The notes beneath the pieces are model-generated. The model was not told where the DNA came from. It saw nothing but the letters and a program-made list of their open reading frames with translations, and made no database searches. This document shows, piece after piece, positions 24,968 to 34,630 of a stretch of 64,000 nt of DNA. Position 1 is the stretch's first letter, and each line of letters begins with the position of its first letter. The translations under genes and the position numbers were made by a program. Source of the DNA: Lachnospiraceae bacterium (lineage in GTDB: Bacteria; Bacillota; Clostridia; Lachnospirales; Lachnospiraceae); assembly GCA_022845955.1 (NCBI GenBank), contig AP025576.1, forward strand, positions 806,001-870,000, given 5' to 3'.

Positions 24968-27064
24968 ATGACGGAGCAGATAGGAAAGGTGACACTGGAC
25001 TTATCCTTTTACCCCGGAGAAGACTTCTACTGTGACGGCACGGTGGAGGATGAGATACTGGAAATTGTTAAGACATGTCCTCCGGAGGATTATCAGAAAA
25101 AGATTGAGGAGAAACACAGCTGGCCTGTGTTTTATCATCTTTCTCCCCAAAGGCAGAATATCGTATCCTGGCTTCCTATGGATAAAAATACAAAGGTGCT
25201 GGAGGTGGGAAGCGGTATGGGGGCCGTTACCGGCGCTCTCGCGGAAAAGGCCGGCAGCGTGACCTGTGTGGATTTGTCTAAAAAAAGGAGCCTTATCAAC
25301 GCTTACCGCAATCAGAAATATGATAATGTGACCATTTATGTGGGTAATTTTAATGATATTGAGCCTGTGCTTCCCTGTGATTATGATTATGTATTGCTCA
25401 TTGGTGTTTTTGAGTACGGGCAGAGCTATATCCCCACGAAAACCCCTTATGAGGATTTTTTGAACATTAACCAGAAACATGTGAAAAAAGACGGGAATCT
25501 GGTTATTGCCATAGAAAACAAAATGGGGATGAAATACTGGGCCGGCTGTGCGGAGGATCATCTTTCCCAATTTTTTGCAGGAATTGAGGATTATCCCGAC
25601 GGCGGTGCGGTGCGTACCTTTACCCGGGGCGGGCTGGAAAAGCTTCTGCATAAATGCGGCATCCCCGACTATCATTTTTATTATCCCTATCCGGACTATA
25701 AATTTACGGATACCATCTATTCGGACAGGCGTCTGCCCAAGGTGGGAGAGCTGAGTAAAAACCTGCGTAATTTTGATGCGGACCGGATGCTGCTTTTTGA
25801 TGAAAAAAATGCGTTTGATATGGTGATAAGGGAAGGCATTTTCCCCATGTACAGCAACTCCTATCTGGTGATGACCGGCCCCCCGCCGGAGACTGTTTAC
25901 ACCAAATTCTCCAACGACCGGGCGGAAATTTATGCCATCCGCACGGATATCCTGGAAGCCGGCAGCCGGCCCGGAGAGCCCTGCAGGGGGGATAAAAAAC
26001 GCTGTGTGCGCAAATATCCTGCCTGTCCTGCAGCCGTGGAGCATGTGCAGAATATTTATGAATATTATAAAAAATTGAAAAAAAGATTCGAGGGGAGCGG
26101 TCTTTTTATCAATGATTGTCATCTGATAAAAGACGGGTATTCGCTGCCTTATGTGCAGCTGGAATATCTGGAGGGCTGTACCCTTGAGGAAATGCTGGAC
26201 GAATGCCTGGAGGAAGAGGATATGGACTCCTTCCAAAGGCTGTTTGGCGAATATCTGGATAAAATCAGCTACAGGGCCTGGCAGCCGGTAGCGGATTATG
26301 ATTTGGTTTTCGGCAATATCCTGGTGGATAAGGATGGCAGATGGAATCTGATCGATTACGAATGGACCTTCGAGGAATGTGTGGACACAAACGCGTTGGC
26401 CTTCCGTGCGCTGTACTGCTACCAGATGGGCAGCGGAAAGCGTAAGAAGCTCGTCCTGGAGGACTGGGTGAAAAAACTGGGGATACAGGAGGAAGCAGCG
26501 AAGGAATACCGGGCAAGGGAACGCAGGTTCCAGAAAGCAGTCACCGGCAACCGGGTGTCTGTTTCCGATATGAGGGTTCTGCTGGGGAGAAGGGCTATTC
26601 CCTGGCAGGGATTTTTTTCGGATGTGGAAAATAATAAGGTACAGATTTTTGAAGATTATGGCTCCGGCTATAAACCGGAGCATTCCTACTATCTTTATCT
26701 CAGTTATCTGGTAGGGGGGCGGATGCGTGTCTGTGTACCTGTGAAGGAAGCCGTGAAAGGGATCCGCATTGATCCGGCAGAAGATTCCTGCCTGGTGCGG
26801 ATGCTGACGGCCAGGCTGAATGAAAGGCAGCTTCCCCTGGAAGAACGCGCATATCTGGCAATGAACGGCTGGGAACTCAGCGGGAAAAAGGAGAAAAAAC
26901 CAGTGTTCTTTTTCCACACCAAGGATCCCAATATCAATATCAGGCTGGAAAACGTACCGCGTAACGGGGAAGAGATACTGGAGGTAGAGTTTGAGATAGA
27001 AAGGCTGTCGGAGGAAACGGCATCCGCACTGGATGCGAATCTGAAAAGGAGGCACTGGTTTTGA
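24968..27064 (+). CDS. Methyltransferase/kinase-like fusion, WbdD-like glycan chain terminator candidate
   Basis: 698 aa from ATG 24968; upstream in-frame codons lie in repeat DNA. A class I SAM methyltransferase (about 50-230) has VLEVGSGMGAVTGALA at about 75 and VTCVDLSKKR. A kinase-like region (about 290-560) has YDLVFGNILVDKDG (Asp and Asn of a catalytic loop) and LIDYEW (metal Asp) at about 440-465, as in aminoglycoside-kinase-like folds. A beta-rich C-terminal part (about 560-690) follows. E. coli WbdD has the same order, caps the O9a chain with phosphate and methyl, and thereby sets length and export through Wzt-C. Here the gene follows a Wzt with such a domain. It overlaps the next gene by 4 nt. 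WbdD's long C-terminal coiled coil is not evident. Confidence 0.75.
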   Translation: MTEQIGKVTLDLSFYPGEDFYCDGTVEDEILEIVKTCPPEDYQKKIEEKHSWPVFYHLSPQRQNIVSWLPMDKNTKVLEVGSGMGAVTGALAEKAGSVTCVDLSKKRSLINAYRNQKYDNVTIYVGNFNDIEPVLPCDYDYVLLIGVFEYGQSYIPTKTPYEDFLNINQKHVKKDGNLVIAIENKMGMKYWAGCAEDHLSQFFAGIEDYPDGGAVRTFTRGGLEKLLHKCGIPDYHFYYPYPDYKFTDTIYSDRRLPKVGELSKNLRNFDADRMLLFDEKNAFDMVIREGIFPMYSNSYLVMTGPPPETVYTKFSNDRAEIYAIRTDILEAGSRPGEPCRGDKKRCVRKYPACPAAVEHVQNIYEYYKKLKKRFEGSGLFINDCHLIKDGYSLPYVQLEYLEGCTLEEMLDECLEEEDMDSFQRLFGEYLDKISYRAWQPVADYDLVFGNILVDKDGRWNLIDYEWTFEECVDTNALAFRALYCYQMGSGKRKKLVLEDWVKKLGIQEEAAKEYRARERRFQKAVTGNRVSVSDMRVLLGRRAIPWQGFFSDVENNKVQIFEDYGSGYKPEHSYYLYLSYLVGGRMRVCVPVKEAVKGIRIDPAEDSCLVRMLTARLNERQLPLEERAYLAMNGWELSGKKEKKPVFFFHTKDPNINIRLENVPRNGEEILEVEFEIERLSEETASALDANLKRRHWF

Positions 27065-29085
27065 ACCTGAAAAAAACATTGCAGGCTCCGATGCGGAGAA
27101 GACAGGTAAGAAAGTATGAAGAACGGATAAACAGCCAGACGGTGGCTTACCATGACTGGATTATAAAAAAAGAAAAGCAAGAAAGGGAAGCAAACTTCCC
27201 CGAAGAAACCTCCCCGGAGGGCAGGACCCTTCAGGGACAGGCGCTCTCCATGGAATATATCGCTTACAGCGGGTGCGGGGAACACTTTTCCCTGAAGGAT
27301 GTAGAAGCGGATCTGGCTGTTTTTTACGGGGACGGCGGAAAGCCGGAAAAGGAAGAGATGGAACGTATGGCGGACTATTTTGCCCGCCGTCCCCAGGTCC
27401 TGATCGCCTATAGCGACGAGGATGAAATAGATACGGTATCCGGGGAGCCGCGCCGTAAAAATCCCTGGCTGAAGCCGGACTGGTCGCCGGACACTTTGCT
27501 TTCCTATTTCTATTTCGGGAACCTGTTTGTGGTACGGACGGAAGGCTGCCGGGAAATTCCCTGGCTTGGAAGCAGGGATTTCCGCAAGAACCTGTACGAT
27601 TTCTGCCTGAAGGCTGTGGAGCTGGGCGGGAAAGCAGGCCACGCGGACAGCGTCCTTTTCCACAATACAAGCCCGATCTGTCCTTTTGGGATGGAAGAAA
27701 AATACGAGGATATCAAAAAAGCGGCCTACATAAGACGAGGATGGCCTTTGAGGCCGGAAGGCATGGTGTCGATCGTGATACCCTCCAAGGATAACCCGGG
27801 GGTCCTGTCCACATGTATCCATTCGATTCTGGAGGCCAGCACCTACCGGAATTTTGAGATTATAGTGATTGACAACGGAAGCAGCATTAAAAATAAGGAG
27901 CGTATCCATCTGATGCTTTCCCAGATGCAGGAGGAATGCCGGTTCCGCTATATTTATGAGCCTATGGAGTTTAATTTTTCCGCCATGTGCAATAAGGGGG
28001 CGGCTTTGGCAAAGGGCGATTATATCCTGCTTCTGAATGATGATATTGAAATCATCCAGGAGGACTGGCTGGATAAAATGCTGGAAAAGGCCATGCTTCC
28101 TCATGTGGGGGCAGTGGGGGTAAAGCTGCTGTATCCGGGCAGCCATACCATCCAGCATGCGGGGATTACCAACATCCGCCTGGGCCCTGCGCATAAGCTC
28201 CAGTTCCGGGATGACCGTACGGATTATTATTTTCTGCGCAACAGGCTGAGCTTTGATGTGCTGGGAGTGACAGGCGCCTGCCTCATGGTAAAGAAAAACG
28301 TGTATGAAGCGGCGGGCGGCTTGTCCGAATCTCTCCGGGTGGCATTTAATGACGTGGAATTCTGCTATCATTTATATGAAATGGGCTTTGTCAATGTTGT
28401 GAGAAACGATGTTGCCCTTTATCACCATGAATCCCTGAGCCGGGGGATGGATGACAGTGTGGAGAAGCTTAAGAGGCTCCACCAGGAGCTGGATATGCTC
28501 TATGAAATGCATCCTTCCTTATATGCACAGGATCCTTTTTACCACCGTTATCTGGTAAGGGATGTGCTGGATCAGGAGTTCTATGCCGGGAACCGGTATG
28601 AATATACCGACCGGTGTGATACCGTGGAGCCGGAAGCTCTGCGGGACGGTCTGCAGCCGGAATGGAGCAACGAGGTGCTGCGCATGGGGATAGAGTTTGC
28701 CGGGGATTTGTGTAAATGGGAGACCGGGAAGAGCGGCGGCGGTAATTATTTTATCCAGGGCTGGTGTTATGCCCTGCAGGTAGATAACAGCCAGTACCGT
28801 TTTCATGTATTGCTGAAGCCCGTAGGGCGGGACGACGGCCCGGTAAAGGATACGGAGGACGGGGAAAGTGCGGTGTGGAAGCTTCCTGTGAACCGGCAAT
28901 ACCGGCCGGACATCCAGGAAAACCTGGGGCATCTGCAGATGGTGGCGCTTACCGGCGTCTGTCTGCAGTTTGACAGGGAGGCGCTGCCTGAAGGGGAATA
29001 CCTGATCGGTTTTCTCTGGGAGGACTGCTGTTCCAGACAGAAGCTGTATCAATGGACGGCAGAAACTATGGTAATCGTTCCCTGA
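27061..29085 (+). CDS. GT2 glycosyltransferase with a degenerate first domain
   Basis: 674 aa. The TTG start overlaps the upstream stop (TTGA) and has AAGGAGG at 27047-27053. The N-terminus is helical and basic. Residues about 80-205 look like the second half of a GT2 domain (AYSDEDEIDT, KPDWSPDTLLSY) without its nucleotide-binding start. A full GT-A domain follows (about 235-470): VSIVIPSKDNPGVLSTC, LLLNDDIEII (DxD-like), HAGITNIRLG, GVTGACLMVKK and AFNDVEFCYHL. A beta-rich C-terminus of about 130 residues closes it. RgpF/WsaE-like rhamnan enzymes have such tandem GT2 layouts. Probably extends the wall polysaccharide in the cytoplasm. Confidence 0.85.
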   Translation: MNLKKTLQAPMRRRQVRKYEERINSQTVAYHDWIIKKEKQEREANFPEETSPEGRTLQGQALSMEYIAYSGCGEHFSLKDVEADLAVFYGDGGKPEKEEMERMADYFARRPQVLIAYSDEDEIDTVSGEPRRKNPWLKPDWSPDTLLSYFYFGNLFVVRTEGCREIPWLGSRDFRKNLYDFCLKAVELGGKAGHADSVLFHNTSPICPFGMEEKYEDIKKAAYIRRGWPLRPEGMVSIVIPSKDNPGVLSTCIHSILEASTYRNFEIIVIDNGSSIKNKERIHLMLSQMQEECRFRYIYEPMEFNFSAMCNKGAALAKGDYILLLNDDIEIIQEDWLDKMLEKAMLPHVGAVGVKLLYPGSHTIQHAGITNIRLGPAHKLQFRDDRTDYYFLRNRLSFDVLGVTGACLMVKKNVYEAAGGLSESLRVAFNDVEFCYHLYEMGFVNVVRNDVALYHHESLSRGMDDSVEKLKRLHQELDMLYEMHPSLYAQDPFYHRYLVRDVLDQEFYAGNRYEYTDRCDTVEPEALRDGLQPEWSNEVLRMGIEFAGDLCKWETGKSGGGNYFIQGWCYALQVDNSQYRFHVLLKPVGRDDGPVKDTEDGESAVWKLPVNRQYRPDIQENLGHLQMVALTGVCLQFDREALPEGEYLIGFLWEDCCSRQKLYQWTAETMVIVP

Positions 29086-29111
29086 AACGGTATGGAAAAG
29101 AGGCAGGTTGT

Positions 29112-31127
29112 ATGGATCAAAACAAGAATGAGCAAAAGGAAGAACCGTTTGTACCAAAGGACGGTGCGGTTCTTCCTGAAAAGGATTATAAAGAGGCGTA
29201 TGAGCAGGAGCATTATAAGAGCACATATCTGGCAGGCCGTGTAGCGGATCTGGAGGATAAAGTGGACGATCTGCAGTTCAAGCTGGACAGGATCAAGAAT
29301 AATCCGTTCTGGAAGGCGAGCACACCGTTGCGCAAGGGGATGCACTTCTGTATCCGTCAGGTGGATCGGGTGAAAAACTGCGGCAGCATCGGCGGTGTTA
29401 TGACCAAAGTAAAGTATAAGGCGAATGAGCGCAAGGCTATGAAGCATTACGGTACGGAGAGCTTTCCTTCGGAAGAGGAAAGGAAGGCTCAGGAGGAAAC
29501 GGTTTTCCCCAAAATGGTGAAAATCAGTATTCTTACCCCGCTCTGGAATACGCCGGAGAATTTCCTGCGGGAAATGATAGGTTCGGTACAGGCACAGACG
29601 TATAAGAACTGGGAGCTTTGCCTTGCCGACGGTTCGGACGATGCCCATAGTTATGTAGGCCAAATCTGCCGGGAACTGGCGGAAAAGGATAAGCGTATCT
29701 GTTACAAGAAGCTGGAAAAGAACGAGGGGATTGCCGGAAATACCAATCAGTGTCTCACGCAGGCTACGGGGGAATTCATCGGTCTGTTTGATCATGACGA
29801 CTTGCTCCATCCCTGCGCCCTTTACGAATACGTGAAGGCAATCAATGAGAAAAATGCGGATTATGTCTATTGTGACGAAGCGACCTTCAAAAACGGGGAC
29901 ATCAACCAGATGATCACCATGCATTTTAAGCCGGATTATGCGATTGATAATCTGCGGGCCAACAATTATATCTGCCATTTCAGTGTATTTTCCAGAGAAC
30001 TGCTGGACGGGACGCAGCTGTTTAACACCAAGTTCGACGGAAGCCAGGATCATGACATGATCCTGCGCCTGACGGATCGTGCCGGGCATGTGGTTCATGT
30101 ACCAAAGCTTCTCTATTATTGGCGCTGGCATCCGGGCAGTGTGGCCTCCGGCATTGAAGCCAAGCCTTATGCTATTGAATCGGCAAGGGGAGCGGTGGCG
30201 GACCATCTGCGTAAACATGGGTTTTCCCATTTTACCATTACCAGTACCCGGGCTTTTGAGACGATTTTTAAGATTACCTATGAGATTATCGGCGAACCGA
30301 AAATATCCATTATCATCCCCAATAAGGATCATGTTGAGGATCTGCGGCGCTGTATTTCTTCTATTATAGAGAAATCCACCTATGACAATTATGAGATCGT
30401 GGTGGTGGAGAATAACAGTGAGACAAAGGAGATTTTTTCCTATTATGAAGAATTGGGAAATAATCCGTCTATCCGGGTGGTGACTTACGAAGGGGAGTTT
30501 AATTACTCTGCCATCAACAATCTGGGTGCGGCCCATGCAGCCGGCGACTATGTGCTGCTTCTGAACAACGATACCCAGGTAATCACCGTGAACTGGATGG
30601 AAGAACTGCTTATGTATGCCCAGCGCAGTGACGTGGGAGCAGTGGGAGGAAAGCTTTATTACGGGGATAAGACCATCCAGCACGCCGGTATTGTGATCGG
30701 GCTGGGCGCCCACCGGACCGCAGGCCATACCCACTACCGCCAGAAACGGGAAAATCTGGGATATATGGGCAGGCTGTGCTATGCCCAGGATGTATCCGCG
30801 GTGACCGGTGCCTGCCTGCTGGTGAAAAAGGCGCTGTACCGGGAGGCAGGCGGCCTGGATGAAGGCTTTGCCGTTTCCCTTAATGATGTGGATTTCTGCC
30901 TGAAGCTCCGGAAATTGGGATATCTGAATGTATTCACTCCTTTTGCGGAACTTTACCATTATGAATCCGTATCCAGGGGCCTGGATACGGACGGGGACAA
31001 AGCGGCGAGATATAATGAGGAATCCGCCAGGTTCCGGGAAAAGTGGAAGGAATTGCTGGAAGCAGGGGATCCATACTACAATCCGAATTTCACATTAGAT
31101 AAAAGCGACTATTCTTTACGGGTTTAA
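29112..31127 (+). CDS. Tandem-domain GT2 glycosyltransferase
   Basis: 671 aa from ATG 29112 (AGAGGC at 29100-29105). A short coiled-coil-like region (YLAGRVADLEDKVDDLQFKL) precedes two GT2 domains. Domain 1 (about 135-370): ISILTPLWNTPENFL, NEGIAGNTNQCL, GLFDHDDLLHP and FDGSQDHDMILR. Domain 2 (about 395-640): ISIIIPNKDHVEDLRRC, LLLNNDTQVI, HAGIVIGLGAHR and NDVDFCLKLRKLGY. Both keep Asp-rich metal motifs, so both may be active and could add two linkages in turn. Operonic with the previous gene (26-nt gap). Confidence 0.88.
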   Translation: MDQNKNEQKEEPFVPKDGAVLPEKDYKEAYEQEHYKSTYLAGRVADLEDKVDDLQFKLDRIKNNPFWKASTPLRKGMHFCIRQVDRVKNCGSIGGVMTKVKYKANERKAMKHYGTESFPSEEERKAQEETVFPKMVKISILTPLWNTPENFLREMIGSVQAQTYKNWELCLADGSDDAHSYVGQICRELAEKDKRICYKKLEKNEGIAGNTNQCLTQATGEFIGLFDHDDLLHPCALYEYVKAINEKNADYVYCDEATFKNGDINQMITMHFKPDYAIDNLRANNYICHFSVFSRELLDGTQLFNTKFDGSQDHDMILRLTDRAGHVVHVPKLLYYWRWHPGSVASGIEAKPYAIESARGAVADHLRKHGFSHFTITSTRAFETIFKITYEIIGEPKISIIIPNKDHVEDLRRCISSIIEKSTYDNYEIVVVENNSETKEIFSYYEELGNNPSIRVVTYEGEFNYSAINNLGAAHAAGDYVLLLNNDTQVITVNWMEELLMYAQRSDVGAVGGKLYYGDKTIQHAGIVIGLGAHRTAGHTHYRQKRENLGYMGRLCYAQDVSAVTGACLLVKKALYREAGGLDEGFAVSLNDVDFCLKLRKLGYLNVFTPFAELYHYESVSRGLDTDGDKAARYNEESARFREKWKELLEAGDPYYNPNFTLDKSDYSLRV

Positions 31128-31143
31128 TGTTTTGTAGTATACT
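31115..31143 (+). promoter_or_regulatory. Predicted promoter of the phosphohexomutase gene
   Basis: TTTACG at 31115-31120 and TATACT at 31138-31143, 17-nt spacer; the -35 lies within the end of the upstream GT gene. Confidence 0.5.
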
Positions 31144-31257
31144 GATAGCAAATCAGCCGGGGAAGGACACGCAACCGGATAAATTCTGTAATTTGATTTG
31201 ACTTTGGCAACCATAAATAGAGGGCCGCAGACGGCGGCGGAAAAGGAGGAGAAATAC

Positions 31258-32985
31258 ATGGGATTTATGGAGGAATACAAATTCTGGCTGGAAAATGATT
31301 ATTTTGACCGGGAGACCAAAGAAGAACTGAAGAAAATCGAAGGCAATGAGGCGGAAATCGAGGATCGTTTTTATAAGGATCTGGAGTTTGGCACCGGAGG
31401 ACTGCGCGGAGTAATCGGGGCAGGAACCAACCGGATGAATATCTATACGGTCAGAAAAGCAACCCAGGGCCTGGCCAACTACATCAAAAAACAGGGCGGA
31501 GAGAAGAAGGGGGTTGCTATCGCGTATGATTCCCGTTTCATGTCTCCTGAATTCGCGGATGTGGCAGCTCTCTGTCTTGCGGCCAACGGTATCAAGGCGT
31601 ATGTATTTGACGAGCTTAGGCCTACCCCGGAGCTTTCATTTGCGCTGCGCACGCTGGGCTGTATTTCCGGTATCGTGGTAACCGCTAGCCATAACCCGCC
31701 GGAATACAACGGATATAAGGTTTATTGGGAGGACGGCGCTCAGGTTACCTCTCCCAAGGATAAGGAAATTATCGATGAAGTGAAAGCGGTGACCGATTAC
31801 GCTAAGGTTCTGACCATGGACAAAGAGGCGGCTGTGGCAGCAGGGCTGTATCAGGTAATCGGCGCTGAAATAGACGATGCCTACATGGTGGAACTGAAAA
31901 AGCAGATCATCCACCCGGAAGTGATCCGGGAAATGGCGGATGAGATCAAGATCGTATATACCCCCTTCCATGGCACCGGCAATAAGCCCGTTAGAAGAGT
32001 CCTTTCCGAACTTGGTTTCAAGCATGTATATGTGGTTCCCGAGCAGGAGCTTCCGGATCCGGAGTTCACCACCCTGGATTATCCCAACCCGGAAGATCCC
32101 AAGGCATTTACCCTGGCGCTGAAGCTGGCTAAGGAAAAAAATGCGGATATCGTTATGGCTACCGATCCGGATGCGGATCGCCTGGGAATTTATGCCCTGG
32201 ATACCAAGAGCGGCGAGTATGTGCCTTTTACCGGTAATATGTCCGGTATGCTCATCGCAGAATACATTTTAAGGGAACGCACCGCAACAGGCACGATGCC
32301 TGGTAACCCGGCTATGGTAAAAACCATAGTTACCACCAATATGGCCGATCCCATTGCTGCAGATTATAACGTAAAGTTAATCGAAGTATTAACCGGGTTC
32401 AAGTATATCGGAGAACAGATCAAGCTGTTTGAAGAGACCGGATCCAATCATTATGTATTCGGACTTGAGGAAAGCTACGGCTGTCTGGCCGGAACCCATG
32501 CAAGGGATAAGGACGCCGTCGTTGCAGTTATGTGTCTCTGCGAGGTTGCCGCATGGTGTAAAAAGCACGGCTTGACACTGTGGGATAAGATGGTTGAGCT
32601 GTACGAGAAATACGGATATTTTAAAGAAGATCTGTACACCATTACGTTAAAGGGGATTGACGGCTCCAAGCAGATCGGTGAGATGATGGATAAGCTGCGG
32701 AAGAACCCGCCTTCCTGCTTCGGGGATCTGGAGGTTATCAACGTAAGGGATTATGCGACCGGAATTACCAGGGAACTGGCTACCGGCAAGGAATCCCCCA
32801 CCGGCCTTCCGGAATCCAACGTATTATATTTTGATTTGACCAACGATTCCTGGTGCTGTGCAAGACCTTCGGGAACAGAGCCTAAAATCAAGTTTTATAT
32901 GGGTGTAAAGGGCACCAGCCTGGAGGATGCCAAAGCCAGGAATGAAAAGCTGACGGAAGAGTTAAAAGCAGTGATCGAAGCATAA
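31258..32985 (+). CDS. Phosphoglucomutase/phosphomannomutase family phospho-sugar mutase
   Basis: 575 aa from ATG 31258 with AAGGAGGAG at 31243-31251; the longer frame from 31198 lacks a ribosome site. Alpha-D-phosphohexomutase motifs occur in order: GTGGLRGVIGAG, the phosphoserine loop TASHNPPEYNGYK, the metal loop TDPDADRLGI, the sugar loop FGLEESYG and the phosphate loop RPSGTEPKIKFY. The length fits PgcA-type phosphoglucomutases. It interconverts glucose-6-phosphate and glucose-1-phosphate, the RmlA substrate. Confidence 0.95.
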   Translation: MGFMEEYKFWLENDYFDRETKEELKKIEGNEAEIEDRFYKDLEFGTGGLRGVIGAGTNRMNIYTVRKATQGLANYIKKQGGEKKGVAIAYDSRFMSPEFADVAALCLAANGIKAYVFDELRPTPELSFALRTLGCISGIVVTASHNPPEYNGYKVYWEDGAQVTSPKDKEIIDEVKAVTDYAKVLTMDKEAAVAAGLYQVIGAEIDDAYMVELKKQIIHPEVIREMADEIKIVYTPFHGTGNKPVRRVLSELGFKHVYVVPEQELPDPEFTTLDYPNPEDPKAFTLALKLAKEKNADIVMATDPDADRLGIYALDTKSGEYVPFTGNMSGMLIAEYILRERTATGTMPGNPAMVKTIVTTNMADPIAADYNVKLIEVLTGFKYIGEQIKLFEETGSNHYVFGLEESYGCLAGTHARDKDAVVAVMCLCEVAAWCKKHGLTLWDKMVELYEKYGYFKEDLYTITLKGIDGSKQIGEMMDKLRKNPPSCFGDLEVINVRDYATGITRELATGKESPTGLPESNVLYFDLTNDSWCCARPSGTEPKIKFYMGVKGTSLEDAKARNEKLTEELKAVIEA

Positions 32986-33298
32986 AATTTTGTTGTAAAC
33001 GGCAGCAGCCAAGTGGACCGGAGGACCCTGGGGTCTTTGTAACGTTTGGCTCGTTGCCCGTAAAAAGGAAATGAAACAGATGCAGCCAGGTACCGGTGTT
33101 CATCCGTTTATTGGATGGACACCGCTTCTTGCCTTTCGGGGAGCGGCCGTATATCCCGGAACCGTACGTCTGCCGCCCTTCCTGCCGCCGTACGGTCCCG
33201 GAATATACGGGGGAAGGTATTGCAACATATCGAGTAAGAGGCTGTGCATTTGCTGTATAGGCCATGAGAACGTATGGAGGAAGCAGGAGACAGATGAT
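32986..33298. other. 313-bp intergenic region with two strong hairpins
   Basis: The first hairpin is CGGTGTTCATCC/GGATGGACACCG (33094-33105 and 33113-33124, one wobble). The second has 22-nt arms at 33147-33168 and 33189-33210 with 20 matches. A GACCC/GGGTC stem occurs near 33027. No T-tract follows, so these are not simple terminators. In-frame codons run through part of the region, but no start upstream of 33299 has a good ribosome site. Confidence 0.6.
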
Positions 33299-34630
33299 AT
33301 GGGACAGGTTTTCCGTTTATCCAATTGGATAAAGGCATTTCGGTATTTGAAGAAGAATGGAATACGGGCGGCGGTCTGGGCGGTACAGGAGCGTGTGCTG
33401 CAGGAACGTAAGGCCGACTGGCAGTACCGTAGGCCTGACAGGGAGGTTCTGGAGGCGCAGCATATGGAAGCGGTGGCAGCCAGGGAACCGCTTGTGTTCA
33501 GTATTGCAGTGCCTGCCTTTCAAACCAACCCGGTTTATTTAAAGGAGCTGCTGGATTCCCTTCAGGAGCAGTCTTACCCTTACTGGGAGCTTTTGCTGGC
33601 GGACGCAGGCGGGAGCGACGGAATGGAGAAGGCAGTCCGGGAGCGTGCGGATGAGCGGATCCGCTATATCCGGCTTCCTGCCAACGAAGGCATTGCGGGG
33701 AATACCAATGCTGCGATCCGGAAAGCTTCGGGAAGCTATATCGGGCTTCTGGATCATGATGATGTGCTGACTCCGGACGCGCTGTATGAAATGGCCCGGG
33801 CAATACGGGAAAAAGAGGAAAAAGGGATCCGTCCGGTATTCCTGTATTCTGACGAAGATAAATGGGATGGGGAAGAAAACTATTATGAGCCGCACAGGAA
33901 GCTGGATTTTAATCTGGATCTGCTGTTATCCAATAACTATATCTGTCATTTCCTGGTTATGGATGCCACGCTGATGAAGAGGCTTCTGCTCCGGCCGGGA
34001 TTTGACGGCGCGCAGGATTACGATCTCGTGCTGCGTGCCTCGGAAGGTGTGCTGCATGGCAGGCCGGAGGAAGCCTATGTACACATTCCCAAAGTGCTGT
34101 ATCACTGGCGCTGCCACAGGGAATCCACCGCTTCCAATCCTGCAAGCAAAAGCTATGCATATGAAGCAGGGCGCAGGGCTTTGGAGGATTTTGCCCGGAG
34201 ACAGGGGTGGACGGTAAGGGTAGCGGATACCAGACACCTGGGCTTTTACCGCATGGAATTCTTACCGGATCCTCTGTCCCAGAGAGAGGATCTTGCCGCG
34301 GTTGCCGGCCCTCTGCCGCCGGCAGGAGGCAGGCTGGTCAGCGGTATTTATGAAAAAGAGGAAGACGGAAACGTACAGATGCGTTTCCGGGGACTGCGCC
34401 GCCGCTTCAGCGGCTACATGCACAGAGCCGTTCTCCTTCAGGATGTGGAAACTGCCGACATTCGTACTATGCAGGTCCGTCCCCAGTGGGAGAAGGCACT
34501 GGGCAAAGCCCTTCAGGAAATCAGAGCCGGCGGGGACGCGGCCCTGATCAGCAGGAATTTTTGTGAACGGCTGAGAAAAGAAGGCGGCCGCATTCTGTGG
34601 GATCCATACAGGAAAGAAGGAAACCAGTGA
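33299..34630 (+). CDS. GT2 glycosyltransferase
   Basis: 443 aa from ATG 33299 with CAGGAG at 33283-33288; the longer frame from 33071 would translate the hairpins. The GT-A domain (about 60-300) has FSIAVPAFQTNPVYLKELL, NEGIAGNTNAAIRKASG, GLLDHDDVLTPDALYEMA and FDGAQDYDLVLRAS, closely like domain 1 of the 29112 protein. A C-terminal part of about 140 residues has no motif I recognise. The stop overlaps the next start (GTGA), so it is coupled to the following GT2. The two separate genes here echo the fused two-domain enzyme at 29112. Confidence 0.85.
   Translation: MGQVFRLSNWIKAFRYLKKNGIRAAVWAVQERVLQERKADWQYRRPDREVLEAQHMEAVAAREPLVFSIAVPAFQTNPVYLKELLDSLQEQSYPYWELLLADAGGSDGMEKAVRERADERIRYIRLPANEGIAGNTNAAIRKASGSYIGLLDHDDVLTPDALYEMARAIREKEEKGIRPVFLYSDEDKWDGEENYYEPHRKLDFNLDLLLSNNYICHFLVMDATLMKRLLLRPGFDGAQDYDLVLRASEGVLHGRPEEAYVHIPKVLYHWRCHRESTASNPASKSYAYEAGRRALEDFARRQGWTVRVADTRHLGFYRMEFLPDPLSQREDLAAVAGPLPPAGGRLVSGIYEKEEDGNVQMRFRGLRRRFSGYMHRAVLLQDVETADIRTMQVRPQWEKALGKALQEIRAGGDAALISRNFCERLRKEGGRILWDPYRKEGNQ

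Noticed and set aside
25001..30959. Long minus-strand ORFs opposite the methyltransferase and GT genes
   Set aside because: They lie antisense to clear genes, lack ribosome sites and show no family motif; they reflect the low frequency of stops opposite G-rich coding strands.
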